From: Candidatus Poribacteria bacterium
Lineage (GTDB): Bacteria > Poribacteria > WGA-4E > WGA-3G
Length of the DNA: 64,000 bases
Direction: 5' to 3'
Assembly: GCA_028820635.1 (NCBI GenBank)
Contig: JAPPIG010000082.1
Span: forward strand, 414,645 to 478,644
Within the stretch, counting starts at the first letter, position 1, and every line of letters starts with the position of its first letter. The notes under the pieces are model-generated. The model did not search any database. It was given only the letters and a program-made list of their open reading frames with translations, and was not told the origin of the DNA. The position numbers and the translations under genes are program-made. Positions 45,518-53,902 of this stretch are shown here, one piece after another.

Positions 45518-45892
45518 CTAACGCAGAAAAATGTTCCTTAAAAAGGACATCCCGAACCCCGTAAGAGGATCTTGAGGCTTAATAATGTACTGACTAACAA
45601 GAACAACGGCTAAAGGAATACATGCTATAGCAGTTGCAAATAACCGTCGATCTTCTAAGTCTTTACTAAGGAAAAAGACAACGATAGGAATTGCAACGAG
45701 AATCAACGCAGCAGGCCACTGCCAGGTAGGCTGCGCAGAACTTCCATCAACAAGCCAGATGAAAACGCCTAAAATTCCAGAGGCAATCAAAACGACAACT
45801 GTACTACCGCGCACTTGTTCCATGTCAGGCTTAGATACCTTTTGCCATTCTAAAAGTATGTTTTGAATGTAATTTTTAATCCGTGCTATCAT
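45518..45892 (-). CDS. secE: SecE translocase subunit with two extra membrane helices
   Basis: A 124-residue protein starting at the ATG 45892 so as to clear the tRNA-Trp gene. Residues 14-50 are the SecE core: the amphipathic EWQKVSKPDMEQVRGST then the helix VVVLIASGILGVFIWLVD. Single-helix bacterial SecE normally ends soon after that Asp. Here two more hydrophobic segments follow (about 60-76 and 86-104), ending in SFLRNIFLR. Position between tRNA-Trp and nusG confirms the identity. The extension is not the extra N-terminal helix pair of E. coli SecE; it lies on the other side of the core. Confidence 0.9.
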   Translation of the reverse strand: MIARIKNYIQNILLEWQKVSKPDMEQVRGSTVVVLIASGILGVFIWLVDGSSAQPTWQWPAALILVAIPIVVFFLSKDLEDRRLFATAIACIPLAVVLVSQYIIKPQDPLTGFGMSFLRNIFLR

Positions 45893-45902
45893 GATATAAG
45901 GC

Positions 45903-45975
45903 AGGCCAGGAGGGATTCGAACCCCCAACATCCGGTTTTGGAGACCGGCGCTCTACCAGTTCGAGCTACTGGCCT
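45903..45975 (-). tRNA. tRNA-Trp (CCA)
   Basis: Minus-strand cloverleaf: acceptor AGGCCAG/CTGGCCT, D-arm GCTCGAACTGGTAGAGC, anticodon loop with CCA, and T-arm with GGTTCGAATCC. CCA is not encoded. It lies between rpmG and secE as in many bacteria. Confidence 0.95.
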
Positions 45976-45985
45976 ATGGAAAAAT

Positions 45986-46138
45986 TTAACGAGTCTCCTT
46001 ATGCAGCGTATGTTTACGACAGAAACGGCAATATTTTTTACGCTCATACCGATCCTGCTGTGTCCGTCGATTGCGGGTTGTTATATAATTCCGTTGTTTA
46101 CAAGCATCACATGCTAATGTTACTATGTCTCTCGGCAT
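45986..46138 (-). CDS. rpmG: Ribosomal protein L33
   Basis: A 50-residue zinc-ribbon protein reading [14 protein letters not shown], then [18 protein letters not shown] and [15 protein letters not shown]. The two CxxC pairs (C10/C13 and C37/C40) mark the zinc-containing C+ form, so growth would need zinc for this copy. It fits exactly between tRNA-Thr(GGT) and tRNA-Trp. Confidence 0.95.
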   Translation of the reverse strand: MPRDIVTLACDACKQRNYITTRNRRTQQDRYERKKYCRFCRKHTLHKETR

Positions 46139-46166
46139 AATTTTCCACCTTTGTATTTAAAACTGA

Positions 46167-46239
<73 letters not shown>

Positions 46240-46259
46240 ATAGATAAAAAACATCAACA

Positions 46260-46332
46260 AGCGGGAGACGGGATTTGAACCCGCGACACATGGCTTGGAA
46301 GGCCAATGCTCTACCAGCTGAGCTACTCCCGC
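46260..46332 (-). tRNA. tRNA-Gly (TCC)
   Basis: Acceptor GCGGGAG/CTCCCGC, D-arm GCTCAGCTGGTAGAGC, anticodon loop CTTCCAA (TCC), T-arm GGTTCAAATCC. The discriminator is T, as is usual for bacterial tRNA-Gly. Confidence 0.95.
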
Positions 46333-46372
46333 AGAATCTCAATAATCTTACGACTTTAACTAAAATAACAGA

Positions 46373-46454
46373 TGGGGGCAGATGGATTCGAACCACCGTA
46401 GGCATTGCCAACAGATTTACAGTCTGCCCTTTTTGACCACTCAAGCATACCCCC
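46373..46454 (-). tRNA. tRNA-Tyr (GTA)
   Basis: Acceptor GGGGGTA/TGCCCCC (one G-T pair), anticodon loop with GTA flanked by CAGACT and AATCTG, and a long variable arm (TTGGCAATGCCTA), as expected for a class II tRNA-Tyr. T-arm GGTTCGAATCC. Confidence 0.95.
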
Positions 46455-46461
46455 AAATAAA

Positions 46462-46533
46462 AGCTGACGAGAGGAATCGAACCTCCAACCTAGTGATTAC
46501 AAATCACTTGCTCTACCATTGAGCCACGTCAGC
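46462..46533 (-). tRNA. tRNA-Thr (TGT)
   Basis: Acceptor GCTGACG/CGTCAGC, D-arm GCTCAATGGTAGAGC, anticodon loop TTTGTAA (TGT), T-arm GGTTCGATTCC. It is the first gene of the tRNA operon, about 23 bases after the likely transcription start. Confidence 0.95.
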
Positions 46534-46555
46534 ACTCAACCGTTCCTCTCTTCAA

Positions 46556-46592
46556 CCCTTAAAGTATACCTAACTTTAAGGGCAATTGTCAA
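46556..46592 (-). promoter_or_regulatory. tRNA-operon promoter inside an inverted repeat
   Basis: On the minus strand TTGACA (46592-46587) and TATACT (46568-46563) are 18 bases apart. A perfect 9-bp inverted repeat, CCCTTAAAG-N9-CTTTAAGGG (46582-46556), covers the spacer end, the -10 box and the start point. It could be an operator or a hairpin ending rpoZ read-through, but no U-run follows. Confidence 0.65.
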
Positions 46593-46611
46593 GAAAATCT
46601 CCTTTTCGCGC

Positions 46612-46995
46612 TTAGCCTTCATCTTCGTTATTTTCATCAGCGTCGCTGTCTTCGGTTTCTGCAGTGTTCTTGGTATCAGCGTCGCTGTCTTCGGCAGAAC
46701 TTTCACCGAAGAGTTCTGGAATCTGTTTATCTTTGTCTACCGCATCAGAATCTTCAGATTCAGAAGTCAAGATAGACATCATTTCAGATTCCAAAGTATT
46801 TGGATCAACTTTTTGGTATGTCAGTTCACCTGAAGCCAATTCCTCTGTTGCAACAGATACAGGTTTCTGTTTTTTGGATAAACCGGCTCCGAGTAGTTCG
46901 TCATTTAATGCACGTGCACGTTTCGCGATAACGTTAACTGCCAGATATTTGTTTGGCACCTGTTTCACTAACTCTTCAAGGTAGACAATTGCCAT
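46612..46995 (-). CDS. rpoZ: RNA polymerase omega subunit with acidic tail
   Basis: A 127-residue protein. The ATG at 46995 (MAIVYLEELVKQVPN) follows GGAGA. Residues 13-60 match omega: PNKYLAVNVIAKRARAL then PVSVATEELASGELTY. Beyond residue 66 the protein continues into a very acidic, low-complexity tail with repeated EDSDAD. Omega proteins usually end near residue 70-90, so the tail is unusual. The core should help fold and bind the beta-prime subunit, and the tail may be a recent acidic addition. It has its own promoter and lies 79 bases before the tRNA run. Confidence 0.8.
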   Translation of the reverse strand: MAIVYLEELVKQVPNKYLAVNVIAKRARALNDELLGAGLSKKQKPVSVATEELASGELTYQKVDPNTLESEMMSILTSESEDSDAVDKDKQIPELFGESSAEDSDADTKNTAETEDSDADENNEDEG

Positions 46996-47032
46996 TGTTT
47001 TTTCTCCAAATTTTTTCAAGACTCAACTTATA

Positions 47033-47061
47033 ATTATATCCAAATTCTTCAGCGAAGTCAA
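47033..47061 (-). promoter_or_regulatory. Promoter of rpoZ
   Basis: On the minus strand TTGACT and TATAAT with a 17-base spacer, 38 bases before the rpoZ ATG. Its -35 box is only 7 bases from that of the divergent mqnC promoter. Confidence 0.75.
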
Positions 47062-47068
47062 ATTAATT

Positions 47069-47097
47069 TTGACATGTTAGCGATAAAATGGTAAAAT
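47069..47097 (+). promoter_or_regulatory. Promoter of mqnC
   Basis: TTGACA (47069-47074), a 17-base spacer, TAAAAT (47092-47097), 46 bases before the ATG. GTCAAATTAATTTTGAC, spanning both divergent -35 boxes, is nearly palindromic. Confidence 0.75.
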
Positions 47098-47142
47098 TAT
47101 TTCATGAAACGTAACAGAACATGTGGAGGATAATATAAACTG

Positions 47143-48210
47143 ATGGATAATACCATTCAACCCGTATTAGAAAAGGCTCTTGCAGGGGAACGTTTGAACT
47201 TTGATGATACCCTAACACTTTTTAAAAGCCATGATCTGCTTGCGCTGGGACATGCCGCAGATGTTATCCGCCACCGAAAACATCCAGAAGGCTACATAAC
47301 CTACATTGTTGATAGAAATATTAACTACACAAACTGGTGTTATGTTGATTGCGAATTCTGTGCCTTCTACCGCCACCGAAAAGACCCTGATGCTTATGTG
47401 ATGGAGCGTGAAGAACTCGGGGAAAAAATCCAGGAAACCCTTGATTTGGGAGGCGAACTTATCCTAATGCAAGGGGGTCTACATCCTAAACTCAAACTGG
47501 AATGGTATGAAGACCTGCTCCGTTGGATAAAAGCAAACTATCAGATTCATGTTCACGGATTTTCGCCACCAGAATTAGATTGGTTCGCAAAGATTAATAG
47601 GATGTCTTTGCGAGAAGTACTCACTCGGCTCCGCGATGCTGGACTTGACTCTATTCCTGGTGGTGGGGCTGAAATCTTAACTGACCACGCTCGGAACAAA
47701 ATTAGTCCTAAGAAGTGCACGGCAGACGAATGGCTTGAGGTGATGCGGCAGGGGCATAAAGTCGGACTCAAATCAAGTGCTACCATGATGTATGGACACG
47801 TTGAAAGTTATGCTGAACGCGTAGAACATCTAATGCGATTACGCGATCTGCAAGATGAAACCGGTGGGTTCACAGCATTTATCTGTTGGTCTTTTCAACC
47901 AAGCAACACAGAACTTGAACACATTCCACCTGCGGGGAGTTTTGAGTATCTAAAAACTTTAGCAATCTCCCGTTTATTTTTAGATAATATTGACAACTTT
48001 CAATCGTCATGGGTAACACAAGGACCTAAAGTTGGTCAACTCTCCCTCAAGTTCGGGGCAAACGATATGGGTGGAACAATGATAGAAGAAAACGTTGTTA
48101 GTAAAGCCGGCACCGTCTACTGTATGCCAATAGAGGAGATTGAACGAACCATCTCAGAATTAGGATTTGTTCCGAAACGGAGAAACTTCTTCTACGATAT
48201 TCTTAATTAA
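47143..48210 (+). CDS. mqnC: Cyclic dehypoxanthine futalosine synthase (radical SAM)
   Basis: A 355-residue radical SAM enzyme of the futalosine route to menaquinone, closing dehypoxanthine futalosine to the cyclic product. The cluster motif is C66-xxx-C70-xx-C73 inside NYTNWCYVDCEFCAFYR, the MqnC form. ILMQGGLHPKLKLEWYEDLL and VTQGPKVGQLSLKFGANDMGGTMIEENV are further family blocks. GGAGGA precedes the ATG. Other mqn genes are not in this window. Its stop overlaps the convergent PpiD-like gene by 4 bases. Confidence 0.92.
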   Translation: MDNTIQPVLEKALAGERLNFDDTLTLFKSHDLLALGHAADVIRHRKHPEGYITYIVDRNINYTNWCYVDCEFCAFYRHRKDPDAYVMEREELGEKIQETLDLGGELILMQGGLHPKLKLEWYEDLLRWIKANYQIHVHGFSPPELDWFAKINRMSLREVLTRLRDAGLDSIPGGGAEILTDHARNKISPKKCTADEWLEVMRQGHKVGLKSSATMMYGHVESYAERVEHLMRLRDLQDETGGFTAFICWSFQPSNTELEHIPPAGSFEYLKTLAISRLFLDNIDNFQSSWVTQGPKVGQLSLKFGANDMGGTMIEENVVSKAGTVYCMPIEEIERTISELGFVPKRRNFFYDILN

Positions 48211-50171
48211 CGATAGTCCTCGTGAATCCAGATATTCGCCACCTTTTTACGCGCTGCAAACCAATTATAATACGCATGCTCTTTCTTCTTCTCAAGTAGT
48301 GTTTTATAACGTTGTGCCTTTTGGGCAGGATCCGTTTGGTACAATTCTAAATCCGGTTCCACTCGTTCAACTAATTCAACGATGTAAACCGACGAATCCC
48401 CTTTAAACGGTCCACGTACATCGCCTACCGACATATTAAAGGCTGCGAACATTACTTCCTTCGAGTTGCCCATATTAGAAATATAGGAACTTCCCACTGT
48501 CCGATTAAAAAGGCTGCTCTCTTGGACAGATTTTTGCACAGCAGTTACCTCTTCAGGCACTTTATATTTTTTAACTAAGTCATCTAATAACTCGCTATCC
48601 GCGCGTTGATTAAACAGATTTTGTGCATCTGCCAAAGCACTCTCTTTGGCTTTTTTCGCACGCAAATCGTTGATAACCTGTTCTTTCACGTCATCAAATT
48701 CAGGAATAGCAGCAGGTTTTTTTCCAAGGACGGTTGCAACAAAAAAGGCTGTAACATCTCTGCCGAATCTTTTCGTTTCAATTGTATTTGTCACGCCTAC
48801 TTCCATGTCAAAAAGTTCTTGAATTAGTCCTCCGTAAGTCCAACTTGATCCTATATTCGGAATATTTGTTTCATCTTTACTGAAGAAATCTGTTTCACCC
48901 ACAGCAAGTGATAGTTCCTTGTACCTATCAAGCCCGATAGCAGTTTCATAATCTTCTACTTCAATGTCAAATAACAGATCTTCAGCAGTTCTTTTCGCGT
49001 TATCCACGCCGCTACTTTTAACCACTTTATCCCGAATTTCGCTCTCTACTTCAGGGAAAGATTTCAGTACAGGCGAATGTTTTTCTTCCAATTGGATAAT
49101 ATGATATCCGAAAACGGTTTCAACGAGATCACTGATTTCTCCCGGTTCTAAAATATCAAAACACGCTTCTTCAAACGGTTTTACCATTTGCCCGCGCCCA
49201 AAATATTTGCCAGGAGGAAGTTCTGGGATACTACTCCCTAATGCACCGCCATCTGCACCAGAGGGCCCGTCTGAATGTGTTTTCGCCAAATCAGCAAACG
49301 ATGTCCCGGCTGCTAATTCATCTTTGACGGTTTTAAGTAATTCCTCTGCAGCCGCTTTCGTTTCCGCCCTTTGTTCATCGGTCGGGTTACGTGTGCCTTC
49401 TGGGAACTGTTTCAAGATATGTCGTGCCTTAACAACCTCAGGAGTAGTGAATTCGGCTTGATTTTCAGTGTAATAAGCCTCAATATCCGATTGGGTGACA
49501 AAATCTTCAGGATTAATTTTGATAAACTTAACGTTTACCTGTTCCTCAGTTTTATAGTCATCTTTGTTTTCCTGAAAGTATGCTTCCGCTTCTACTTCTA
49601 CATCATCTTCTTTAAGATAGTCGCTGTGCCGAAATTCAATGTATTTTACTTTTGCCTTGTCTGCCTCAAGCCGATAGTCTTGTTCTGCCTCTGTGTCGGT
49701 TACTAACTCAAGATTCTGGACATTATCCCGCAGTGCAGTTGAACTGAGTTGGTAGCGCACACTCTGTTTATAGAGTTCCGCTGCTCCGAATCCCTCATAT
49801 TGATTATACTGTTGAACTCTGCTTGCATCACTTCGGATATAACGTTCAACTTCTGCGTTGCTAATATTGGCACTATCTTCAATTACCCGTTCGATCAAGG
49901 AATTAATAATAAATTCTTCTGTTTCTTTCTGGTCGGGTGGTGGTCCAAACCTTTGGTTCTGTTGGGATCGCATCCGATCAGAGACCATTCTTTCAAAATC
50001 GCCTCTTGTCACTTCCAATGCATCAATTTTAAGAACGACCTCTGCCTCAGTTCCATCCCTGCGTCCTCCGCTTGAACCGCTGTAAAGCATAATTGAGCCA
50101 ATGACGAAAACAACCGCAATAACCCACATAAAGATTTGCGCTATAAATTTTTCTCGTAGAAAGATGATCAT
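48207..50171 (-). CDS. PpiD/SurA-like membrane-anchored peptidyl-prolyl isomerase
   Basis: A 654-residue periplasmic chaperone. An N-terminal anchor (about 9-30) is followed by a SurA_N-type helical domain (about 40-170). A parvulin domain lies at about 245-370 (VVKARHILKQFPEGT, then FADLAKTHSDGPSGADGGALG and FGYHIIQLEEKH). A second helical/beta region ends the protein, as in PpiD. It assists folding of exported or outer-membrane proteins near the Sec exit. PpiD and PrsA-type identities are close, so the symbol is left blank. Confidence 0.88.
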   Translation of the reverse strand: MIIFLREKFIAQIFMWVIAVVFVIGSIMLYSGSSGGRRDGTEAEVVLKIDALEVTRGDFERMVSDRMRSQQNQRFGPPPDQKETEEFIINSLIERVIEDSANISNAEVERYIRSDASRVQQYNQYEGFGAAELYKQSVRYQLSSTALRDNVQNLELVTDTEAEQDYRLEADKAKVKYIEFRHSDYLKEDDVEVEAEAYFQENKDDYKTEEQVNVKFIKINPEDFVTQSDIEAYYTENQAEFTTPEVVKARHILKQFPEGTRNPTDEQRAETKAAAEELLKTVKDELAAGTSFADLAKTHSDGPSGADGGALGSSIPELPPGKYFGRGQMVKPFEEACFDILEPGEISDLVETVFGYHIIQLEEKHSPVLKSFPEVESEIRDKVVKSSGVDNAKRTAEDLLFDIEVEDYETAIGLDRYKELSLAVGETDFFSKDETNIPNIGSSWTYGGLIQELFDMEVGVTNTIETKRFGRDVTAFFVATVLGKKPAAIPEFDDVKEQVINDLRAKKAKESALADAQNLFNQRADSELLDDLVKKYKVPEEVTAVQKSVQESSLFNRTVGSSYISNMGNSKEVMFAAFNMSVGDVRGPFKGDSSVYIVELVERVEPDLELYQTDPAQKAQRYKTLLEKKKEHAYYNWFAARKKVANIWIHEDYR

Positions 50172-50259
50172 GCGTAATCTTTTCTCCTCAATTTTTATTA
50201 TACTGCTTTTAATGATACCCTATAGCATAACAATTTTCAATTAATTTTTAGTTAAACAC

Positions 50260-50288
50260 TTGCATTTTATTATGTTTTAGCATATAAT
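50260..50288 (+). promoter_or_regulatory. Promoter of the OGG-type glycosylase
   Basis: TTGCAT (50260-50265), a 17-base spacer and a perfect TATAAT (50283-50288). The start point at about 50295 is only 10-16 bases from the first ATGs. Confidence 0.7.
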
Positions 50289-50304
50289 TTGTGCAAGAGT
50301 GCCA

Positions 50305-51216
50305 ATGAAGATGGATAACGTCACGAATCAACGTCAAATGTGCATACAGCATTTGTCAGATTTTAACCTGCAATATACCTTAGAATCTGGGCAGTCATTC
50401 CGATGGAACCGGGTGGATGATGCGTATTATGGTGTCGTTGAGGGGCGGATACTTAGGATACGGCAAAGTGGCAATACTTTAATTATAGATAGTTCAGGAA
50501 ACGAGCCAATTTCCAGACCTCACCTGTATCATTATTTGGATTTAAATCGAGAATTGGCATCAATTTTAGCAGCTGTGAACGTTGATGCTTACATTGGTCA
50601 AGCAATTAATCGGTTCTGGGGAATGCGTCTCCTAAATCAGGAATTATGGGAAACCATAGCATCATTTATCTTATCACAAAATAACAACATGGGGCGAATC
50701 CGAAGTATTATTCGAACACTTTCAGAGCGTTTTGGAAGCAGGTTGGAGTTTGAGGGGTACGCTGATTACACTTTCCCAACACCGCAAGTACTGGTTGATG
50801 CGGGAATTGACGAAATTTTTGATTGCGGCACTGGGTATCGCGCAAGTTATCTTTGGTATGCCGCAAGCAAAGTGTCTAATGGAGAACTCAAACTTGATAC
50901 ACTCAAACAGATGAATTATACTGAAGCCAAACACGAATTAATGCAACTGAAAGGAATTGGCGAGAAGGTTGCCGATTGCATCTGCCTTTTTTCACTTGGA
51001 CACCTTACAGCATTGCCTGTTGATGTTTGGATAAAGCGGATTTTTGAGACAATATATCTTCGGAAACGTGCGACAGCACGCGAAATTCAAGAATTTGCCA
51101 AAAACTATTTTGGTGAATTTGTTGGATATGCCCAACAGTATTTATTTCATTACGCGCAAAATCATCCAAATTGGGCAGATGCTGAACATTTGGCGTTGCG
51201 CTACAAGAAAAAGTAA
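50305..51216 (+). CDS. ogg: OGG1-type 8-oxoguanine DNA glycosylase/lyase
   Basis: A base-excision repair enzyme of about 303 residues. The N-terminal domain has LESGQSFRWNRV, as in OGG1. The helix-hairpin-helix reads LKGIGEKVADCICLFSLGHLTALPVDVWIKR, with the catalytic Lys in EKVADC and Asp in PVDVWI. Start candidates are GTG 50299, ATG 50305 and ATG 50311; none has a clear ribosome site, and the promoter gives a very short leader. Bacterial OGG1-type genes are patchily distributed, usually alongside or instead of mutM. Confidence 0.88.
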   Translation: MKMDNVTNQRQMCIQHLSDFNLQYTLESGQSFRWNRVDDAYYGVVEGRILRIRQSGNTLIIDSSGNEPISRPHLYHYLDLNRELASILAAVNVDAYIGQAINRFWGMRLLNQELWETIASFILSQNNNMGRIRSIIRTLSERFGSRLEFEGYADYTFPTPQVLVDAGIDEIFDCGTGYRASYLWYAASKVSNGELKLDTLKQMNYTEAKHELMQLKGIGEKVADCICLFSLGHLTALPVDVWIKRIFETIYLRKRATAREIQEFAKNYFGEFVGYAQQYLFHYAQNHPNWADAEHLALRYKKK

Positions 51217-51394
51217 TATAAATTTAGTATTTCGCAGTAAAGTTATACTGAACAGTCATCTCATTCATCACCGTAGTCAATAATTCATTACTGTATCCTT
51301 GGAGTAAGTTGACTTGAACGGATGAAATTCAACAAATTGTTTTTTGAGAACGCTGTAAATAGTAGAATTTAGTAAAATATCTTAGGAGGATTGT

Positions 51395-51733
51395 ATGTCT
51401 GAAGCAACAGGGAAAAACGTGGTATCTCTTTTAGAAGAACATGTAGACCTTGCCATCTCAACCGTTAATAAATTAAGAGATGAAAAATTGGCACTTGAAA
51501 CTGAAGTTGCTCGACTCAATAACGATGTTTTGCAACGTGATGCAAAAATTCAAGAGTTGGAAAATCTAAATAGTGACTTACGAGAAGCATCCGAGCTTGC
51601 ACGGTTAGCTACTGAGGAGGAACGTGCTGGAATCCGACAGCAGCTTGAGGGTTTAATGGCAGGCCTCAACGAACCAGATGGAACATCAGAAGGCACTTCT
51701 GAAGATGAGGTGTTGTTTAAAGCTCAAAATTAA
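51395..51733 (+). CDS. Small coiled-coil protein
   Basis: A 112-residue protein that is almost entirely alpha-helical coiled coil (about 8-88: LLEEHVDLAISTVNKLRDEKLALETEVARLN and on), with an acidic disordered end. The general plan recalls the division proteins ZapB/ZapA, but no specific motif fixes it. A strong TAGGAGG sits before the ATG. It is followed 24 bases later by the glycosyltransferase gene. Confidence 0.65.
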   Translation: MSEATGKNVVSLLEEHVDLAISTVNKLRDEKLALETEVARLNNDVLQRDAKIQELENLNSDLREASELARLATEEERAGIRQQLEGLMAGLNEPDGTSEGTSEDEVLFKAQN

Positions 51734-51757
51734 GAATAATATTTTGAAGTTAAATCG

Positions 51758-52888
51758 GTGCGTGTCTTAGTTCTTTCGCATTCCTATATAATGAAACCTT
51801 ATCGGAGGAAGTTCAATCTCATTGCAGCAGAATCAGATGTTGCAATGCGTGTTCTTACGCCTGACCGTTGGTACGAAAGTTTTCAGGAGATTAATTTCAT
51901 CCCGGAAGTTGACGTGAACTGTGAAGAGATACCTTGTCCTATAAGATTTTCTGGGTATGGCAGTCGTTTTTTCTATCGTAGAGGTATTGCACAGCATTTC
52001 AAGGACTTCCAACCTGATATTATCCATCTTGAAGAGGAAGCGTGGAGTCTCAATGCTTTGCAGACAGTACGATTGAAACGACGTTTTTGTCCAAACAGTC
52101 GCTTCATCTTTCGCACTTCACTCAGCATTCCATCTAAACAACGTTTTGGACCTTTACCCGTTTGGATTGAAAAACAAGTTTTCCGCGAAACCGACATCGC
52201 TTTTCCGCTCAGTGAGAACGCTGGCGAAATATTAAAGCAGCGTGGATACGCTGGTAATCAGATACCGTTTCCAAACGGTGTAGACATTTCACTGTTTAAA
52301 AAACGAAATGTAAACCGACTAAAAACATCTCTTGGACTTGCTGACAACTTTGTTATTGGCTATGTCGGTAGGTTAATTCAGATGAAGGGTGTTGATACGC
52401 TCATTGAAGCGGCAGCGATGCTTGACTTCCCGTTCAAACTTTTAATTGTTGGACAGGGTGAAGATGAACTGAAATTTCAAGATATTGCTGCAAAACATCA
52501 AATCACAGAGAAAATTGTCTGGATTGATGCTGTTCCCCCCGAAGAAGTCCCCGATTACATCAACTGTATGGATACCTTGGTTTTACCTTCTCGCACTACT
52601 GCGAACTGGGTAGAATTTTTTGGCAGAGTGTTGATTGAAGGAATGGCATGTGAAGTCCCCGTCATTGGTTCAGACTCAGGCGAAATTCCGCAAGTTATAG
52701 GTGATGCTGGTTTAGTCTTTCCAGAAGGAGATGCCGCTGCTTTAGCAGAAAAGATAAGGCAGATCGTATCTGATCCGATGCTTTGTCAAGACCTTCAAAA
52801 ACGTGGTCTGGAAAGAGTGCAAAATTTCACGTGGGAGACTATCGCGCAACGCACCTATGAGGTGTATCAACAACTGTTAGCAGAGTAG
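51758..52888 (+). CDS. GT4-family glycosyltransferase
   Basis: A 376-residue GT-B glycosyltransferase starting at GTG (MRVLVLSHSYIMKPYRRKF). IPFPNGVDISLF and VIGYVGRLIQMKGVDTLIEAAAML are the hinge and nucleotide-sugar blocks. EFFGRVLIEGMACEVPVIGSDSGEIPQVI carries the E-x7-E motif of retaining GT4 enzymes. It probably adds a hexose to a lipid or polysaccharide; the donor and acceptor are not known. It is cytoplasmic or membrane-associated. Confidence 0.88.
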   Translation: MRVLVLSHSYIMKPYRRKFNLIAAESDVAMRVLTPDRWYESFQEINFIPEVDVNCEEIPCPIRFSGYGSRFFYRRGIAQHFKDFQPDIIHLEEEAWSLNALQTVRLKRRFCPNSRFIFRTSLSIPSKQRFGPLPVWIEKQVFRETDIAFPLSENAGEILKQRGYAGNQIPFPNGVDISLFKKRNVNRLKTSLGLADNFVIGYVGRLIQMKGVDTLIEAAAMLDFPFKLLIVGQGEDELKFQDIAAKHQITEKIVWIDAVPPEEVPDYINCMDTLVLPSRTTANWVEFFGRVLIEGMACEVPVIGSDSGEIPQVIGDAGLVFPEGDAAALAEKIRQIVSDPMLCQDLQKRGLERVQNFTWETIAQRTYEVYQQLLAE

Positions 52889-52929
52889 AACCTGCTCATA
52901 AATAGTAAGGTAATTTTTACGGAGGATAA

Positions 52930-53508
52930 ATGGAATTAAATCAAACAACCCTGAAAAACGAAATTGATCGCTTAGAAGCAGAACTTTTGGAAAAACAAAA
53001 AAGATTAAGCGATCTTAGAGGGCAACTTCCACCAGAAGAAGTACCAGACTACGTCTTCAAGGGATCAAATGGAAAAAAGGTAAGACTTTCCGAAATGTTT
53101 GATGACAAAGAAGATCTGATTATCATTCATAATATGGGGATCAGTTGTTCTTATTGTACCCTGTGGGCAGACGGATTTAATGGTACGCTTCAGCATCTGG
53201 AAAGCCGCGCGGCATTTGTCGTCGTATCACCAGATTCACCTGAAATACAAGCAGCATTTGCTGAAAAAAGAGGATGGCAATTTAAGATGTATTCCAGTGA
53301 AGGGACGACGTTTACCGAAGATATGGGTTTCAAGAATGGAGGCGGTTGGCTACCAGGTGTTTCAACTTTTCAGAAAAAGACTGACGACAAATTAGTTCAA
53401 ATTTCAAAAGCGAATTTTGGGCCGGGCGACCCCTTCTGTGCAGCTTGGCATCTTTTTGATTTACTCGCAAATGGTGTTAATGACTGGCAACCTGCACTCA
53501 AATATTAA
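52930..53508 (+). CDS. DUF899-type thioredoxin-fold protein
   Basis: A 192-residue protein of the DUF899/AhpC-like group: coiled N-terminus (ELNQTTLKNEIDRLEAELLEKQKRL), then DYVFKGSNGKKVRLSEMFDDKEDLIIIHNMG. The redox site SCSYCTLW has a CxxC pair (C-S-Y-C), and WHLFDLLANGVNDW ends the protein. Members are predicted disulfide oxidoreductases, with no proven substrate. GGAGG precedes the ATG; it follows the glycosyltransferase gene by 41 bases. Confidence 0.82.
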   Translation: MELNQTTLKNEIDRLEAELLEKQKRLSDLRGQLPPEEVPDYVFKGSNGKKVRLSEMFDDKEDLIIIHNMGISCSYCTLWADGFNGTLQHLESRAAFVVVSPDSPEIQAAFAEKRGWQFKMYSSEGTTFTEDMGFKNGGGWLPGVSTFQKKTDDKLVQISKANFGPGDPFCAAWHLFDLLANGVNDWQPALKY

Positions 53509-53585
53509 CAGATGGTTCTGGTTTCATTTAGAAACGCTTAAAACTTATCTGTGTTATTATTAATGATGGATAAATCTGGAAGGGA

Positions 53586-53668
53586 TGCCTCCGACTGGAC
53601 TCGAACCAGCACGCCAATTAAGGCACAGGCCCTCAACCTGCCGTGTATACCAATTCCACCACAGAGGC
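53586..53668 (-). tRNA. tRNA-Leu (GAG)
   Basis: Acceptor GCCTCTG/CGGAGGC, D-arm TGGTGGAATTGGTATACACG, anticodon loop TTGAGGG (GAG), a class II variable arm (TGCCTTAATTGGCGTG), T-arm GGTTCGAGTCC. It stands alone in the gap between the DUF899 gene and a small membrane gene. Confidence 0.95.
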
Positions 53669-53902
53669 ATTTTAATTATTATACTTCCCAACAGGCAGAA
53701 AGTCAAATTTATTGCAGAAATCGTGTAGGTTTTACTATACTTGACTTTTGGGCATATTGGTGTTATCCTCTAATTGTGTTTAGTATTTGATAATTGCTTA
53801 TTAAATACTATAAGAATTTTCGTCAATCACAAGTAAAATAATGGGAATGTCTCATTACCACTAATTCGCACCAGAAATGAGAACATACTGAAAAATAAAT
53901 CC

